Of a stretch of DNA of 64,000 nucleotides, positions 1 to 11,189 are shown piece by piece; within the stretch, counting starts at the first letter, position 1; each line of letters starts with the position of its first letter. Position numbers and translations under genes: made by a program. Source of the DNA: Tolypeutes matacus (taxonomy: Eukaryota > Chordata > Mammalia > Cingulata > Chlamyphoridae); the NCBI GenBank assembly GCA_026826555.1, contig JAKSZT010053769.1, forward strand, positions 488,439-552,438, in the 5' to 3' direction. The notes under the pieces are model-generated. The model saw nothing but the letters and a program-made list of their open reading frames with translations, searched no databases and was not told where the DNA came from.

Positions 1-94
1 AATATCAAAAGGTTACCTATTGCGTGATTCCATTTATATAACATTCTTGACAGAAAAAAATTATAATGATGGAGAAGAGCTCAATGATTTCTAA

Positions 95-425
95 GGGTTA
101 GAGTTGGGGAAGGAAGTTGAAAAAGGAGTTTCTTTGGAGCAATAACTCAGTTCTGTATGCTGATTTGTGATTGTATTTACATAAATCTATACATGTGGTA
201 AAATCTATAGGAATTTTGCAACAACAGATGAAATTTGAGTAAGATATGTAAGTTAATAATATTGTACCAATATTAATTTTCTCATTTTATTATTTACACT
301 TTGCTTATATAAGATGTTATCATTAGGGGAACATGGGTACAGGGAACAAGGGAACAATCTGTACTATTTTTTGCAACTATTATGTGAGTCTAAAATTATT
401 TCAAAATAAAAATTTTAAAAATAGA
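95..425 (+). mobile_element. L1M-type LINE-1, 3' end
   Basis: The segment reads like the end of an old mammalian L1. A stretch resembling 'ctgtatcttgattgtggtgg' is followed by 'aaatctatacatgtggtaaaa', a track resembling 'aagatgttaacattggggga', then 'gtactattttttgcaact', and an A-rich end near 405-425. The A-rich tail on the right puts it on the plus strand. It is 5' truncated and has no coding capacity. An 82-codon frame overlaps it (333-581), but its composition is AT-driven and it is not a gene. The exact subfamily is not assigned. Confidence 0.75.
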
Positions 426-764
426 AGCTTTCACATAGCAAAATTTCAGTGCCCCACTGCCAAGCATACTACAAGCCTCCCTTCACTTATATCCACACTA
501 TTTTCCTTCAAACTTTTTACAACAGAGTCTAAGATGAGGTTTTTCAGCTGGTCTTTCCAGTTATACAAGCCTGAAAAGTAGGAGTTGATTCTTACATTTA
601 GGAATTATAACATCTAAAGTACCCTCAAGTCTTACAGATTTCATCTCCTAACTATTATTTGAATGCTGCAACATCTCTTTTTCTGAAATGCCAGTGTTCT
701 ATCCCAGCTATCATCTCTTATTCAAATGGGAAGCTATTCCTAATCTGTTTTTATACTTTTACAT
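426..764. other. unique AT-rich DNA, nothing recognised
   Basis: I see no repeat family, RNA gene or convincing exon in this stretch. Short frames here have no recognisable protein character. Confidence 0.6.
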
Positions 765-955
765 ATTACTATATAAATATATTAATACATTTTATATAAT
801 ATGTAATAAGATAATATAATATTTAACATATAGTATTATATATTATACAATAATAATGTATAATTATATATTATATATCCAAATCAATATATAGTCTTAG
901 TGATATGTTATATAATACATCATCAATTACTATGTTAATACCTATTTTAATACAT
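765..955. repeat. AT-rich low-complexity tract
   Basis: This is dense, imperfect TA/TAT-rich sequence with many short inverted TATA-like words and almost no G or C. It looks like decayed simple sequence rather than a mobile element. Confidence 0.7.
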
Positions 956-1055
956 AGAAGTGAAAAGATTGATTATTTTTATCAATATATTAGTGTATGG
1001 ATACCTTCACAAACCAATCTTGAGTTCACATTGACACTGTGCATCAAACAAACCA

Positions 1056-1160
1056 ATGGCTGATTGCCTACTCTGTGTAAGGCACTGTCCAGAATTTCAG
1101 AAACCAAAAATGCACATGATAAGGCTCCTGCCTTCAATGCTTTCAATTCTAAGCTATGTT
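1056..1160. repeat. ancient interspersed repeat fragment
   Basis: 'ctgattgcctactctgtgta' followed by 'aggcactgtccag' and 'ggctcctgccttcaatgct' resembles the common old mammalian repeat that contains 'cctactatgtgccaggcact' and 'ccctgccctcatggagct'. The match is short and degraded, and the family is not named here. Confidence 0.4.
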
Positions 1161-1275
1161 TTGGGTTGTCTGACTGAAATTGCAGGGATTCTGTGATCAG
1201 TTCCCTTGCCACTTCCCCATGTTTCTCATATTTACCCCCACACACACACATCTTTATTGTTGATATCTCAGTATC

Positions 1276-1726
1276 TATATTAGTCAGGATTCTCTAGGGA
1301 AACAGAATCAGCAGGAGAAATCTGTAAGTAGTATGAGATTTTATAAAAGTCTCTCATGTGACAGTGCGGATGCACAAGTCCGGGTTTCACAGGGAGGCTG
1401 CAAACCAGGGGCACTGATGAAAGTCCAGTGAAGGTCCTTGATGAGTTTCTGGCAGACATTGGCTGGCCAAAGACGAGGTGGAAAATTCTCTCTGAATGCT
1501 GAAATCCCTTCCTGTTTTAAGGCATTCAGCTGATTTGATAAAGTGTCGCTCATTGCTGATCGCAATCTCCCTTATTAATGTAGATGTAATGAACTATCTA
1601 TGCAGTAAACTCACTGGTGACGAAAGTCCACAAATGTCCTTGTATTACCATTAGCGCAGTGCTTGTTTGACCAAACAACTGGGCACAATTACCTGGCTGA
1701 GTTGACACATTAGCCTAACCATCACA
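1276..1726 (-). mobile_element. solo LTR, MaLR/ERVL-like
   Basis: The left edge reads 'tatattagtcaggattctct' and the right edge 'cctaaccatcaca', which fits an inverted solo LTR of the TG...CA class with a decayed first base pair. Flanking 5-mers are gtatc (1271-1275) and gcatc (1727-1731), a one-mismatch target-site duplication of the size left by ERVL/MaLR elements. No internal retroviral sequence is attached, so this is a recombined solo LTR of about 451 bp. The family name is not certain. Confidence 0.7.
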
Positions 1727-1814
1727 GCATCCTTTGCTACAAAGCTGATTGAAGAAACTTTAATAAGAATAGCTACAACTTTTATATTGCTTCAAAATTT
1801 AAATAATTATGTAT

Positions 1815-1975
1815 ATAACATTTTATTTAATCCTCACCAACCCTAGGATACCAGCACCGTTATCTCCATTTCTCACAAGTTTTCTTTCCCTAAAGTCTTT
1901 CATTAAGTGACAGAGCCTGGATTCAAACCATGAGATCTGATTCTCAAGCTGATGAGTGTTTAAATCATTGCCTGG
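1815..1975 (-). mobile_element. MIR SINE
   Basis: Read on the minus strand this is the MIR core and tail. On the plus strand one sees 'ttatttaatcctcaccaacc', 'ttatctccatttctcacaag', then 'agtgacagagcctggattca' and 'aaccatgagatctgattctc', in the order expected for an inverted, degraded MIR. It is an ancient element shared by mammals. Confidence 0.75.
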
Positions 1976-2838
1976 ATATTCGACAAACTATACAATGAGC
2001 GATGCAGAATTAACTATAATTGGCTTTCTCCACGAAAAGTGGTTAACACAATAGGCTTCTTTTATTTGTTCTCATCAAGGAGTTTAGATGTGCATGTGTG
2101 GGGCTGTGTGTGAGTCTGTAGCCTCTGGTGAAGATCTAAAACATTTACAATCAATGGAATCAAACACCTTGCAACAGTATTCTCCAAATGATGTTCATTA
2201 AGTGAAGCTTTTCTTCTCTCACAATCTAAAATAATCTTGTTTTGCAGAAATAAACAAGAACTGTGGCCTGGGGATATTCAGAGAAGATTCCACCACAGAA
2301 AACAGAATGCAGAAGTTGTTAGCCTTTTTGTCTTTATGAGCTGTTGTGAGACACTCATGTTTAAAATCACAGCCTGGCAAACTCCACTTACCAATGAGTC
2401 TGGAGACTGAACTTAGTATTTCGATATTCTCTCCACTAAAATGCTATCAAAAGATCCGGAGCAATTTGAAATTGCAAATATCCTGTTTGTCATTAATGCG
2501 TTTATATCTATTCAAAGCAGGGGTCTACTATGGGAAACACAATTCTAAGGTATTTTTATAAGAGGGCGTTGCTTCTTGTTTATTAATATAAGACTTTTTA
2601 AAGGGATGTTTTTCTTTTCTATTCATCTTGACATGTTAAACAGTATATGAAAAATCTGATATTTCAAAGATTTTTCAGAGTACTAGAAACTATGATCATC
2701 ATGAAGACCAACAAAGTTAATTAGAATCTTTATCACTTGGATCAGATAACCACTGCTTGCCTTTTTTAAATATTTAGGAATATTTTATATGCTATCAACA
2801 ATCTTATTTTATTTTTTCATTTCTAAAAAACGTTTTTG
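1976..2838. other. unique DNA, nothing recognised
   Basis: No repeat family, RNA gene or exon that I can defend. A 71-codon frame at 2346-2561 has no recognisable domain. Confidence 0.5.
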
Positions 2839-3000
2839 GCAGATGTATTATTTTTTATCAGAGAAGTTATAGTTTTACAGAAAAATCATGTAGAAAGTAC
2901 AGAGTTCCCATATACCCCCTCACATACACAGATTTCCCTATTGTTAGCAATTTGCATTTTGTTTTTCATCAATATTTGTTCAACAATCTTCTTGGGAACT
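2838..3000 (-). mobile_element. xenarthran-type L1, 3' end
   Basis: The sequence contains 'tatcagagaagttatagttt', 'tacagaaaaatcatgtagaa' and 'tacagagttcccatatac'. This is the same 3'-terminal motif set found at 12095-12190 inside the long L1 of this window. T-rich sequence on the left indicates minus-strand orientation. Only the last 160 bp or so is present, a typical 5'-truncated insertion. Confidence 0.75.
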
Positions 3001-3584
3001 TACCATGTATGCTAGGTTTGTTTTGAAGCATAAGTAGAAAGCAATAAAGCAAGCCCTATAAGGGCTAATAATCAATTTGAAGAAATAGTACATCCATAAA
3101 TAGTTATGAGTATCTGACCATATTTAGGTGAGTCAAATTATGTGCAATGGCATGATGTTTCAAAATGAGTGTTAAAAACTAAAAGTTTCAGAAGTTGAGA
3201 ATATGGTGAATTAAACATGTCTGGTTTATAAAATAGTGAATTTAAAGAGAATCTTTTAATGTATCATTACTATGTGGCTTTTTATAAAAAATAGGTTATT
3301 TATCAAGTGTTTTATAAACCCTTGTTTGTATTAGCATTAACTCTATTTATTACTCATCAAATAAAATCCTTATAATATGGCTTTAGTATATGGAAGACTT
3401 AAGTTATTATACACCAACATTATCCCCATATGCTTGTCAAGCAATGGTTCCAATTTCTCACCCAAGGAAGCACTGCCTACTTAGTGAAGAAACACACACA
3501 TACAGGCAGATTTTCATTCCCATCTATCCCTCATTTTTTCTTATATAACCATTCACATATATGGATGGGTAGAGAAAAGTATGG
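3001..3584. other. unique DNA, nothing recognised
   Basis: AT-rich sequence without a repeat or gene that I recognise. Confidence 0.5.
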
Positions 3585-3644
3585 TTGGATGGTGAACAGA
3601 GGGATGGATGGATAGTTAGATGAAGATAGATGATGGATGGATGA

Positions 3645-3694
<50 letters not shown>

Positions 3695-3704
3695 NNNNNN
3701 NNNN

Positions 3705-3751
<47 letters not shown>
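3585..3751. repeat. GATA/GATG microsatellite with assembly gap
   Basis: An imperfect GATG run (3585-3645) passes into a pure GATA run from about 3642 to 3751. The pure run is interrupted by exactly ten N at 3695-3704. Sequence on both sides of the N is in the same GATA unit, so the gap lies inside the array and its true length is unknown. Confidence 0.97.
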
Positions 3752-5116
3752 TTACTAATCATGGAAATACAACATCAACATCTCTAGAGAAGTTTGAAGT
3801 TTGACAGTGCCTGGTCTCAAGGCTAGGGAGTCAAAGTCTTCCATCATGCATTTCTTTCTTACATCAATGTGATGTAGAGCTCTTCTTAGTGAGCTCTCAA
3901 ATCAAATTCCTGACATGAAAAAAATGAGAAAAGTATTTTATTTTAGAAAGATTAAAGACACACATGAGAGAGAAAGAAGAGGGATTTCCCTTGTTTGGTC
4001 AACAGTTGGCTCCCATGATCTTTCTAAAAGTTATCAGTTTTTATTAACTGGTATAGTCACAAAACTACTGACCGTAGCTGATGGTGCAGCTACTGCCCAA
4101 TCCTCAGTTTCTTCAATAATCTTTACACATTATTAATTCAACTGCCAAGTTCATAGATATCTGAAGAACTTAGTCATGAACCCACATTATTTATTTTACA
4201 AGTTGATTTTTGAACTTCATTTTCCATTAATAAAATCCCTGAATTTTTACTTTAAGTAAAATGGATCACAACTGTAACAATTATTTTTACTTAAGAGAAA
4301 ACTGTTAGGACCAATTACATTTTCATATCAAGGAATGTATACACACAGAGAGACTGTCAGAACACATACATGCACATCACCTATCAATGAACATTGGACA
4401 TTTATATGTATATAAATATTTGTCAGAATGGTTGATGAATAGTGTCTGAAAATTTTCAGTGACTATACTGCAGGCAAAATATTCACATTTTACTGAACAT
4501 TTTTCAACTTTTACCTAAACACAATTTACATTGTTGGTGACAGGAGGCTATCTCAATGGGAGATTTCTCCATTACTATATTTATTTTCAGTTCTCTATTC
4601 TTTTACAATACTGAATTTTCTAAAGGCCACTTGCACTTTCCTCTTTCACACCTGGACTGCACCTATGAATCTTAAAAGAGTGACTCCAGATGGCACCTGA
4701 TTGATGACTGTCCTGTGATTATGGTTTAGCTTTGGAAATCATCTTGAAGAGCTCTTGATTTGAGAAGACTAAAGTGGGTTAAGCCTACATCTGGGCATCA
4801 AATCAAAACCAAACAACTCATTTATACCCACAATATCTTATTTGCTCTTACAGAACTTCTCTCTCCTAAGCAAATCAATATATGTCTTGGCTTTTTAGAC
4901 ATATATATTTAATATTTATTTATATAAGAGGCTTGTACTAAACGTAATGTACCATAACTTACATTTTTTTTAGTGCAGTGTGTCCTTCTGTCCCTTCTCC
5001 TGAACTCTACTGGACTTCTGCCCTGTGCCTGTATCAGATAACTGTGTACCCTGGCTTACCCCTGGGTTCGCTCTTGTTTCACTTTTTTTTTTGTTTGTTT
5101 TCTCTCTCCAATCAGA
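3752..5116. other. unique DNA, nothing recognised
   Basis: I find no clear repeat family and no exon. The 73-codon frame at 3915-4136 has no visible domain. Short T-rich runs near 5080-5130 lead into the next L1. Confidence 0.5.
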
Positions 5117-5607
5117 TTTTTTTTTTTTATAAAGAAGCTTTAGATTAGATGAATGTTACATAAAAAATATGGGTGATTCCCATATATCCTACCTCCTCCC
5201 CCTCCCACACTTTCCCACATTAACAACTTATTAATTAGTGTGGTATGTTTATTACAATTGGTGACCACATATGAAGCATTGCTACTGACCATGGACTATA
5301 GTTTACACATTGCCCCACACAATTTTATAGGTTTTGACAAAATGTATAATGGCCTGTATCCATCATTGCAATGTCATGCAGAATGATTCCAATGTCCCAT
5401 GTTACACCTATTGCTTCCTCTCCCTTCAGAACTTCTGGTGGCCACTGCCTTTATATCAATAAAACAAGTTCTTCCATTGCTAGAATAAAAGTCTATAATA
5501 GAATAATAATAGGATAATAATAAGTCTACTTTAGTCCATAGTTCTTAACCTCAGTCTTGAGGGTTTTGTTATGGTGATGCCCACTCTGTTTCTGATTGAG
5601 AGGGGTA
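5117..5607 (-). mobile_element. xenarthran-type L1, 3' end
   Basis: This closely parallels 12710-13230. Shared words, in order, are 'ttccca...tttcccacattaac', 'gtggtatgtttattacaatt', 'gaccatggactatagttta', 'atgtataatggcctgtatcc', 'atgtcatgcaga', 'ggtggccactgcctttatat', and 'cctcagtcttgagggttttg'. A T run at the left marks the poly(A) end, so the copy is on the minus strand. About 490 bp of the 3' UTR is present and no ORF2. Confidence 0.9.
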
Positions 5608-6689
5608 GATATATATATGTATTTAGAAAGAGTATTATCCAGCAATTGAAGTGTAACTCTAACATATACTACACTAAATCAAGGCATTCTAGTAATTCCC
5701 AAATTGATCTATAGTTTTATTTATTTGAATTATAGGTATAATAGAAAAAGATAAAATCTGGTGTTTCTAAGTGTCTGATAATGATGCTCCATGTCCATAT
5801 TCTAGCTGATCTATGAGATAATTCATATTTTGTGTTCTGGCTTAAAATGGAATATACTCTAGAATTTAGCACTGCAAAATATTCATTATACAGAATAAGA
5901 TGGAAGAAAATCACTTGTTTTTTAGTTTTAATCAGAAACATGCAATTTACTTCTTTGTAATGAGGTAAAGGTATCTCTTTTGGTGAATTTCAGATGTCTT
6001 TTGAACTGATGTATTTACTAGATGGAAATAGACTCCCAATGGTGATAGGTAGCATTATCTATATAGTTAAACAGAGGTTAATTTGGCTAGATATCTTAAG
6101 AGTTCAAACAAGAAAATTGTCAGTTCACTGTAATGTTAGAAAAAACTTTGATTGAATAATTTATCTCAAAAGATTAATTTCTAGCCAAATACTGAGAGGT
6201 AGAATGACACAAAAATCTTACTTTGGAATTCTCGAGACTTTGTAGTAACACAAACACACACACATACGCAATCACAAACACACCCCTTGGGATTTCCAGG
6301 CAGACTTTTAACAAAATTATTGTAAGTCTCAATAAATGCCTAGGTTAAAGCAAATAGATGAGAGTAATGAATGTTAGAAGACTTTTTGTGTGTGTGCTCT
6401 TTTGCTTTTGCTAAATTTTTAGTACTTTATTCTCACAGGAAATTTGTCTTCCTATAAAATATTGGGGGAAGTTAATCCAACACTTTTCTACTCATATTAA
6501 ACCAAATATTTCTCTAATTAGCTTTATCACTACTATTCACAACATTTTTGGGGGTCATAGTACATTAATCATTACCATCCCTGGAGGAGACACTTGGGTT
6601 TTCTAAATCTAACCAGTGTTTTCCAGGTCCAGAGAGGTCTTGCACCCAAGGGAAGCAATAAGTAATGTTAGGAACACATGACTGGAAGA
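5608..6689. other. unique DNA, nothing recognised
   Basis: No repeat or exon recognised. A small CA-rich patch sits at 6248-6275. Confidence 0.5.
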
Positions 6690-7320
6690 AGGAGTTTAAT
6701 AGTTTCCAATCTTTTTTAACACATAAGAATCACGTGGTGGGGGGAAAACGGATGTGGCTCAGGCAATTGGGCTCTCATCTACCATATAGGAGGTCCAGGG
6801 TTGGATTCCTGGGGCCTCCTCATGAAAGGCAAGCTGGCCTATATGGAGTGTTGGCCCATGCAGGAGTGCTGGCCTGAGCAGGAGTGCAGACCCGTGCAGA
6901 GAGCTGGTGCAGCAAGATGACGCAACAAAAAGAGACACAGAGGAGAGACAATAAGAGACGCAGCAGACCAGGGAGCTGAGGTGGCGCAAGAGATTGAGAG
7001 CCTCTTTCCCACTCTGGAAGGTCCCAGGAAGAGTTCTGGGTGCTGACTAAAGAGAAGAAAAGCATAGAGGAACACACAGCAGACACAGAGCACAAAATAA
7101 TGGGGGTGGGGGGAGGGGGCAGCGGAGATAAATAAATAAATCTTTTTTTTAAAAAAAAAAAGAATCGTGGAGAACTTTTAGAAATCTTGATGCCCAGGTC
7201 ACACCCCATGCCAACTAAACTAGAATGTCTTCGGGGTGGGAGCCAGACATAAGTCATTTTTTAATTTATTTTTTACAAGTAATTCCAGTTTAGGAATCAC
7301 TGTTCTCATTTTAGCATTAT
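6690..7320. mobile_element. hAT-Charlie-like MITE, split by a SINE
   Basis: The left half (6690-6737) and right half (7160-7315) join into one short non-autonomous hAT-like element. Typical words are 'ttttaacacataagaatcac', 'aacttttagaaatcttgatg', 'cccaggtcacaccccatgcc', 'ggggtgggagccagaca' and 'aggaatcactgttctca'. Such elements are ancient and shared by placental mammals. The specific MER name is not assigned. Confidence 0.6.
6738..7159 (+). mobile_element. DAS-type tRNA-derived SINE, full length
   Basis: The copy starts with a tRNA-like head ('gggaaaacggatgtggctca', then 'tggattcctgggg' as the B-box region). It continues through the characteristic body ('agctggtgcagcaagatgac', 'agagacacagaggagagaca', 'gagctgaggtggcgcaagag', 'ggaaggtcccaggaagagtt') and ends in 'ataaataaataaatc' plus an A-rich tail. 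It is flanked by aagaatcacgtgg (6725-6737) and aagaatcgtgg (7160-7170), a slightly decayed target-site duplication. It interrupts the hAT element around it. The 145-codon minus-strand frame at 6820-7257 is made by this SINE and is not a gene. Confidence 0.92.
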
Positions 7321-7329
7321 ATTTTTTTT

Positions 7330-7440
7330 ACCTTGATGAACTTGGAAAAATCAACTAACAATGTTAGTTCTCAGGTTCCTTATCTATAAAATGAGGGTTA
7401 GTGTGTATAATGGTGGTGGTGATGGAAGGTACCAATGAAC
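7330..7440 (+). mobile_element. MIR fragment
   Basis: 'cttggaaaaatcaactaaca' followed by 'tctcaggttccttatctata' and 'aaatgagggttagtg' matches the MIR core order (ttgggcaagt...cctcagtttcctcatctgt...aaatgggg). It is short and degraded. Confidence 0.5.
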
Positions 7441-7699
7441 TGTAAATCTGCTTCTAGATACAACCAATTTTGTGTTGGTAGAACATCGATTACAAAATTA
7501 GGAAAAACATATTCTTAATCTCTATTCCAGTTCAGAGATGGGGACTGAGTTTCTATCTCTAAAACTCTTTACGTATCCTTCTTCTTCATTTTAAAATCTT
7601 TCTAGTTACTCAACTTTAACTGTTTATGCCTGTCCACCTAATCTTCCAATTTTCCAATCCACTCTCATTTGCTGTTTTTATTGTTTCTTTATGCTTCTT

Positions 7700-7885
7700 C
7701 ATAACCATGTCACTCTTGGTATTATGTAGTTATTTATTCATTTAATTAATACATTACCTAATTACAACATAAGCTCCATGAGTGTAAGAACTTGATTTTC
7801 TTTGTTCACTGTTTAGAACCAGTGTCTAGAGTAGTGCTTGAAACATAATAGGCACTTAATTAAATACTCATTGAATGAATGATCC
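7700..7885 (+). mobile_element. L2 LINE, 3' end
   Basis: The order 'ataagctccatgagtgtaag', 'ttgttcactgtttagaacca', 'gtgcttgaaacataatagg', 'cacttaattaaatactcatt', 'gaatgaatga' is the end of mammalian L2 in sense orientation. No coding sequence remains. Confidence 0.85.
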
Positions 7886-9129
7886 AAAATGAACAGTTAA
7901 ATTTAATGCTACACAATTAATATGTTTTCTAGTAGTGCAAATTTTACTAAAAGATTACTATAAAAACCTCTAAATTACTATGTTAACAAAAAGATTATGT
8001 GTTATAAATAAAATTTTCACATGAAAATAAGATAAAAAATGAAGACCTCAAGAAATTGCATCAATTTATTCTAGGTTAGTCTCTCACAACTCTAAGGACA
8101 CATATTAATTCATTTCTATCCTGCAAATGCTAACTAAGGAGGACAAGTTGCCAAGCAGTGGGGTAGAGCAGGGCTTCTCAAACTGTGGTACTAGCAACCT
8201 TGGCACTTAACATGAATTCAGATGATATAGGGTCATATGTTTTGCATTTTTATTGTATTTATTTTAATGTATATTAGAAAATATAATTTGCATATAAAAC
8301 CAAATATATTTATGGTTATTAATATTTAGGGTAAAGTAAACAATAAGCATATTTTAAGTTTATTACATAGAAAAGATGGTGTACATATCTGGCAAAATCA
8401 TGGAGATAATTTTCAATTGTCTTAAGAGTGAGGAACATAAATGCAAATAAATACCAGAAGCAAGGTGTGGGTTTGAAGGATATGAATGGTAAGGTAAGCT
8501 GATCCTCAGACTTCCTTGATAAAACCAAGTTTAGTTCCTCTAACATTGATTTAGGGGAAGCAATACATGTCTTGTGGCCAAAGGGATAAGATGATAGGTT
8601 AACTCTTTCAAGAAAGTTTTCAGCCTATGAAGTAGGAGAAAGGTATCAGTTCTGAGTGTCCCAGGACACAGCTCTTTGGGTATCAGCAGATTCAGGGTTT
8701 ACCAGGGAAGGATGTAACTTTCATATAAAGAAGAAGAATAAGTCCCTAAAGAACACACAGGGAAGAATCATTCTGGTTTTGCCAGTTAAATTCAAAATTT
8801 TACTAACATTAGGACAGCTACAAGCATCCTACATTTTATATAAGACTAGATTTTCAATAGGATTTTTATTACACTTATATATTTATTATCCTACTTGTTA
8901 AAATATTTATTAATAAGCACTATTTAAAGTAATTCTCATCTACTGTCATTTATAAATAATTACTATATACTAAAATTTATCTAATACTTATCTCTACAAA
9001 AGGAAAATATGAAAAGAAATATATAAAACATCCTTTCTCCTCCCAAACCAAAAATCTGGGAAAGAATATAAACAGTTTTAAATGATCAAATTGAGAATTC
9101 TTGAGGTATGACAAATAAGGGTACTTCTA
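7886..9129. other. mostly unique DNA; possible hAT fragment near 8168-8230
   Basis: 'gcagggcttctcaaactgtg' at about 8167-8187 resembles the terminus of MER5-like hAT elements, but the rest of the match is poor. Nothing else is recognised. Frames of 75 and 81 codons in this stretch carry no visible domain. Confidence 0.35.
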
Positions 9130-10250
9130 CCTCATGTTTTCCAATTCTTTGCCTGTAATTTTATATATTGTCTTATTTTAATGATTAGTATCTCCAAGAC
9201 AAGGCTAAATGGTAATAGAGAGAATAACTTGTATGTGTTGTTTCTGATTTTAATGGGAAAGTCTTTGTTGTTTCTGTGTCAAGTACAATGCTGGCTGTTG
9301 GGTTGATGTATATTTATGTTATGATATTAGGATGTATCAATCAGTTCCTATCTTATTGCATGTTTTATAACATAAATGGGTGTTGGATTTTGTCAAGGAA
9401 ATTGTCTGCATCTATGAAAATTGTAATATATTTTTCTCCTTAGCTCTAATTAATATGACAAATTCTATTAAAGCATTTCCTAATAGGGGATTAATTTTAT
9501 TAATGTCCTTTTGGATTCTTTTTAAAAATACTTGCATAGATATTCATAAATGAGATTAGGTTGTAAACTTTTTTTTTGCAATCTTTCTTGGAACCTATTA
9601 GATAAATATTTTCTACATAAAACGAAGTTGGAAGATTTCCTTCTTTTTCTATGATCTGGAATAGTTTAACATTGGAATTATCTTTGATAATTGAGAAGAA
9701 TTCCTCTGTGAAACCCCTAGGCCTAGTGCAGTTTTTTTGTTTTTTACAACTTAATTTAATTCTTCTATGCTAATTAGTCTGCTTAGACTTTCTCTATTGT
9801 GGTCAATTTTGCTAAGTGGTGTCTTTCTAAAACATTATTCATTTTATTTAAATTTACAAATGTGTTTTGTATAGTCATCAAAAGTAGAGTCTTTTATTTT
9901 CATTTCTTCTGCTTTGATATCTATTTTCCTCTTTCGTTTCTAAATTTGTATGTTTTTTCTTTTTTTTTTCTGAATTAGTTTATTTTGCAGGTTGGTTTTG
10001 TTAATTTTATCAAATATCCACATGTGAGATTTATTTATGGACTCCCCTGTGGTTTTATGGGGTAATTTTTGCCTAATTAATTTTTACTTCCTTCCTCTTT
10101 CTCTTGATTTATTTACTTTTATATTTTCTGTTTTTTTACTTTATTCTACTAATTAACATATTTTTACTTATAAAAATTTGAATTTACGTACATAGGTATT
10201 TAATGTGATCAGATGTACTGTATAAATGCTTTAGCTCTATCCTATTGATT

Positions 10251-10345
10251 TTTTTATTTTTTACTTTGGAAGTACCAGGGTTTGAACCCATGACCTAATA
10301 CATGGGAAGCAGGCATTCAACCACTGAGCTATACCCACTCCGCGA
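10251..10345 (-). mobile_element. tRNA-derived SINE, short form
   Basis: The plus strand shows a T-rich left end, then 'agtaccagggtttgaaccca', 'catgggaagcaggcattcaa' and 'ccactgagctatacccactc', which is an inverted tRNA-like head. Flanks 'tattgatttt' (10243-10252) and 'actgatttta' (about 10350) could be a decayed target-site duplication. The copy is a head plus tail without the long DAS body. Confidence 0.75.
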
Positions 10346-10660
10346 ACTTACTGATTTTAAAAGTTCTGTATTTTTGTATCATTTGCAAACAATTCCATGA
10401 TTTTGTCTTATACTTCCCTTTTTGGTCTGAGATTTGTTTAGTAGCACCCTTTTAAATTTCTACTTGAAAAGTCATTATAAAATTATTTTATAATTTCTAG
10501 TTTTATGGGATCATATAAACTGTTTTTTGATTTATTTATATATTTTTTTAATTTATCAATGTTTCCTCTGTGATTTAATATATGGTGATATTGTGAGTAC
10601 TCCATGTGCACTTGGAAAGAAATTATATTCACTTTTACTTGAGGTACAGAGTTGGAAATT

Positions 10661-10700
<40 letters not shown>

Positions 10701-11156
10701 CTTCCAAGCACACACACAGACACAGGATGAACATTATTATTTTGCTTAGTTCTTTGACATCCTTTCCAACTCTATATCCACTTAATCATATTTGGATTGT
10801 GAGAGGTGTGTTAAATTCTACTATTGGTGAGTTTTTGTTCATATCTTTTTGCATATACTGTAGTTTCTGCTTCCTAAAAATGTGCTGTTATTTTTGCATA
10901 ATAATTAAATACTTATGTCACTATGATAATCTGTAGCCTTTTAAAATTTTGTTTTATGCTTTTATAACTGTATTATACCACATAAGATATCAAATTTGAA
11001 TTGAAATCACTGCTTTCTTTTCATTTCTGTTTAGTGTTTGTTTGCTTGTTTGTTTAGGTCTACCTTTTTAATTTTTAGCCATGCTGAATCACTTTATTTT
11101 ATAGTGTCTCTTATATATTGTTGAATTTGGTTTCTTAACCAATCTGAAATATTGTT

Positions 11157-11189
11157 TTTTAAAGGACTTTTGAATAAAGTCCTTTAAAA
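11157..11189. repeat. 14-bp perfect inverted repeat
   Basis: The arms 'ttttaaaggacttt' (11157-11170) and 'aaagtcctttaaaa' (11176-11189) are exact reverse complements around a 5-nt loop. It lies in old L1-like sequence and has no terminator-like or RNA-gene context. Confidence 0.85.

Noticed and set aside
3585..3751. Possible CRISPR-like regular repeat
   Set aside because: It is a tetranucleotide microsatellite without spacers, in a mammalian genome.
6820..7257. 145-codon minus-strand open frame
   Set aside because: It lies almost wholly in a DAS-type SINE and its tail; the frame is a by-product of the SINE body.
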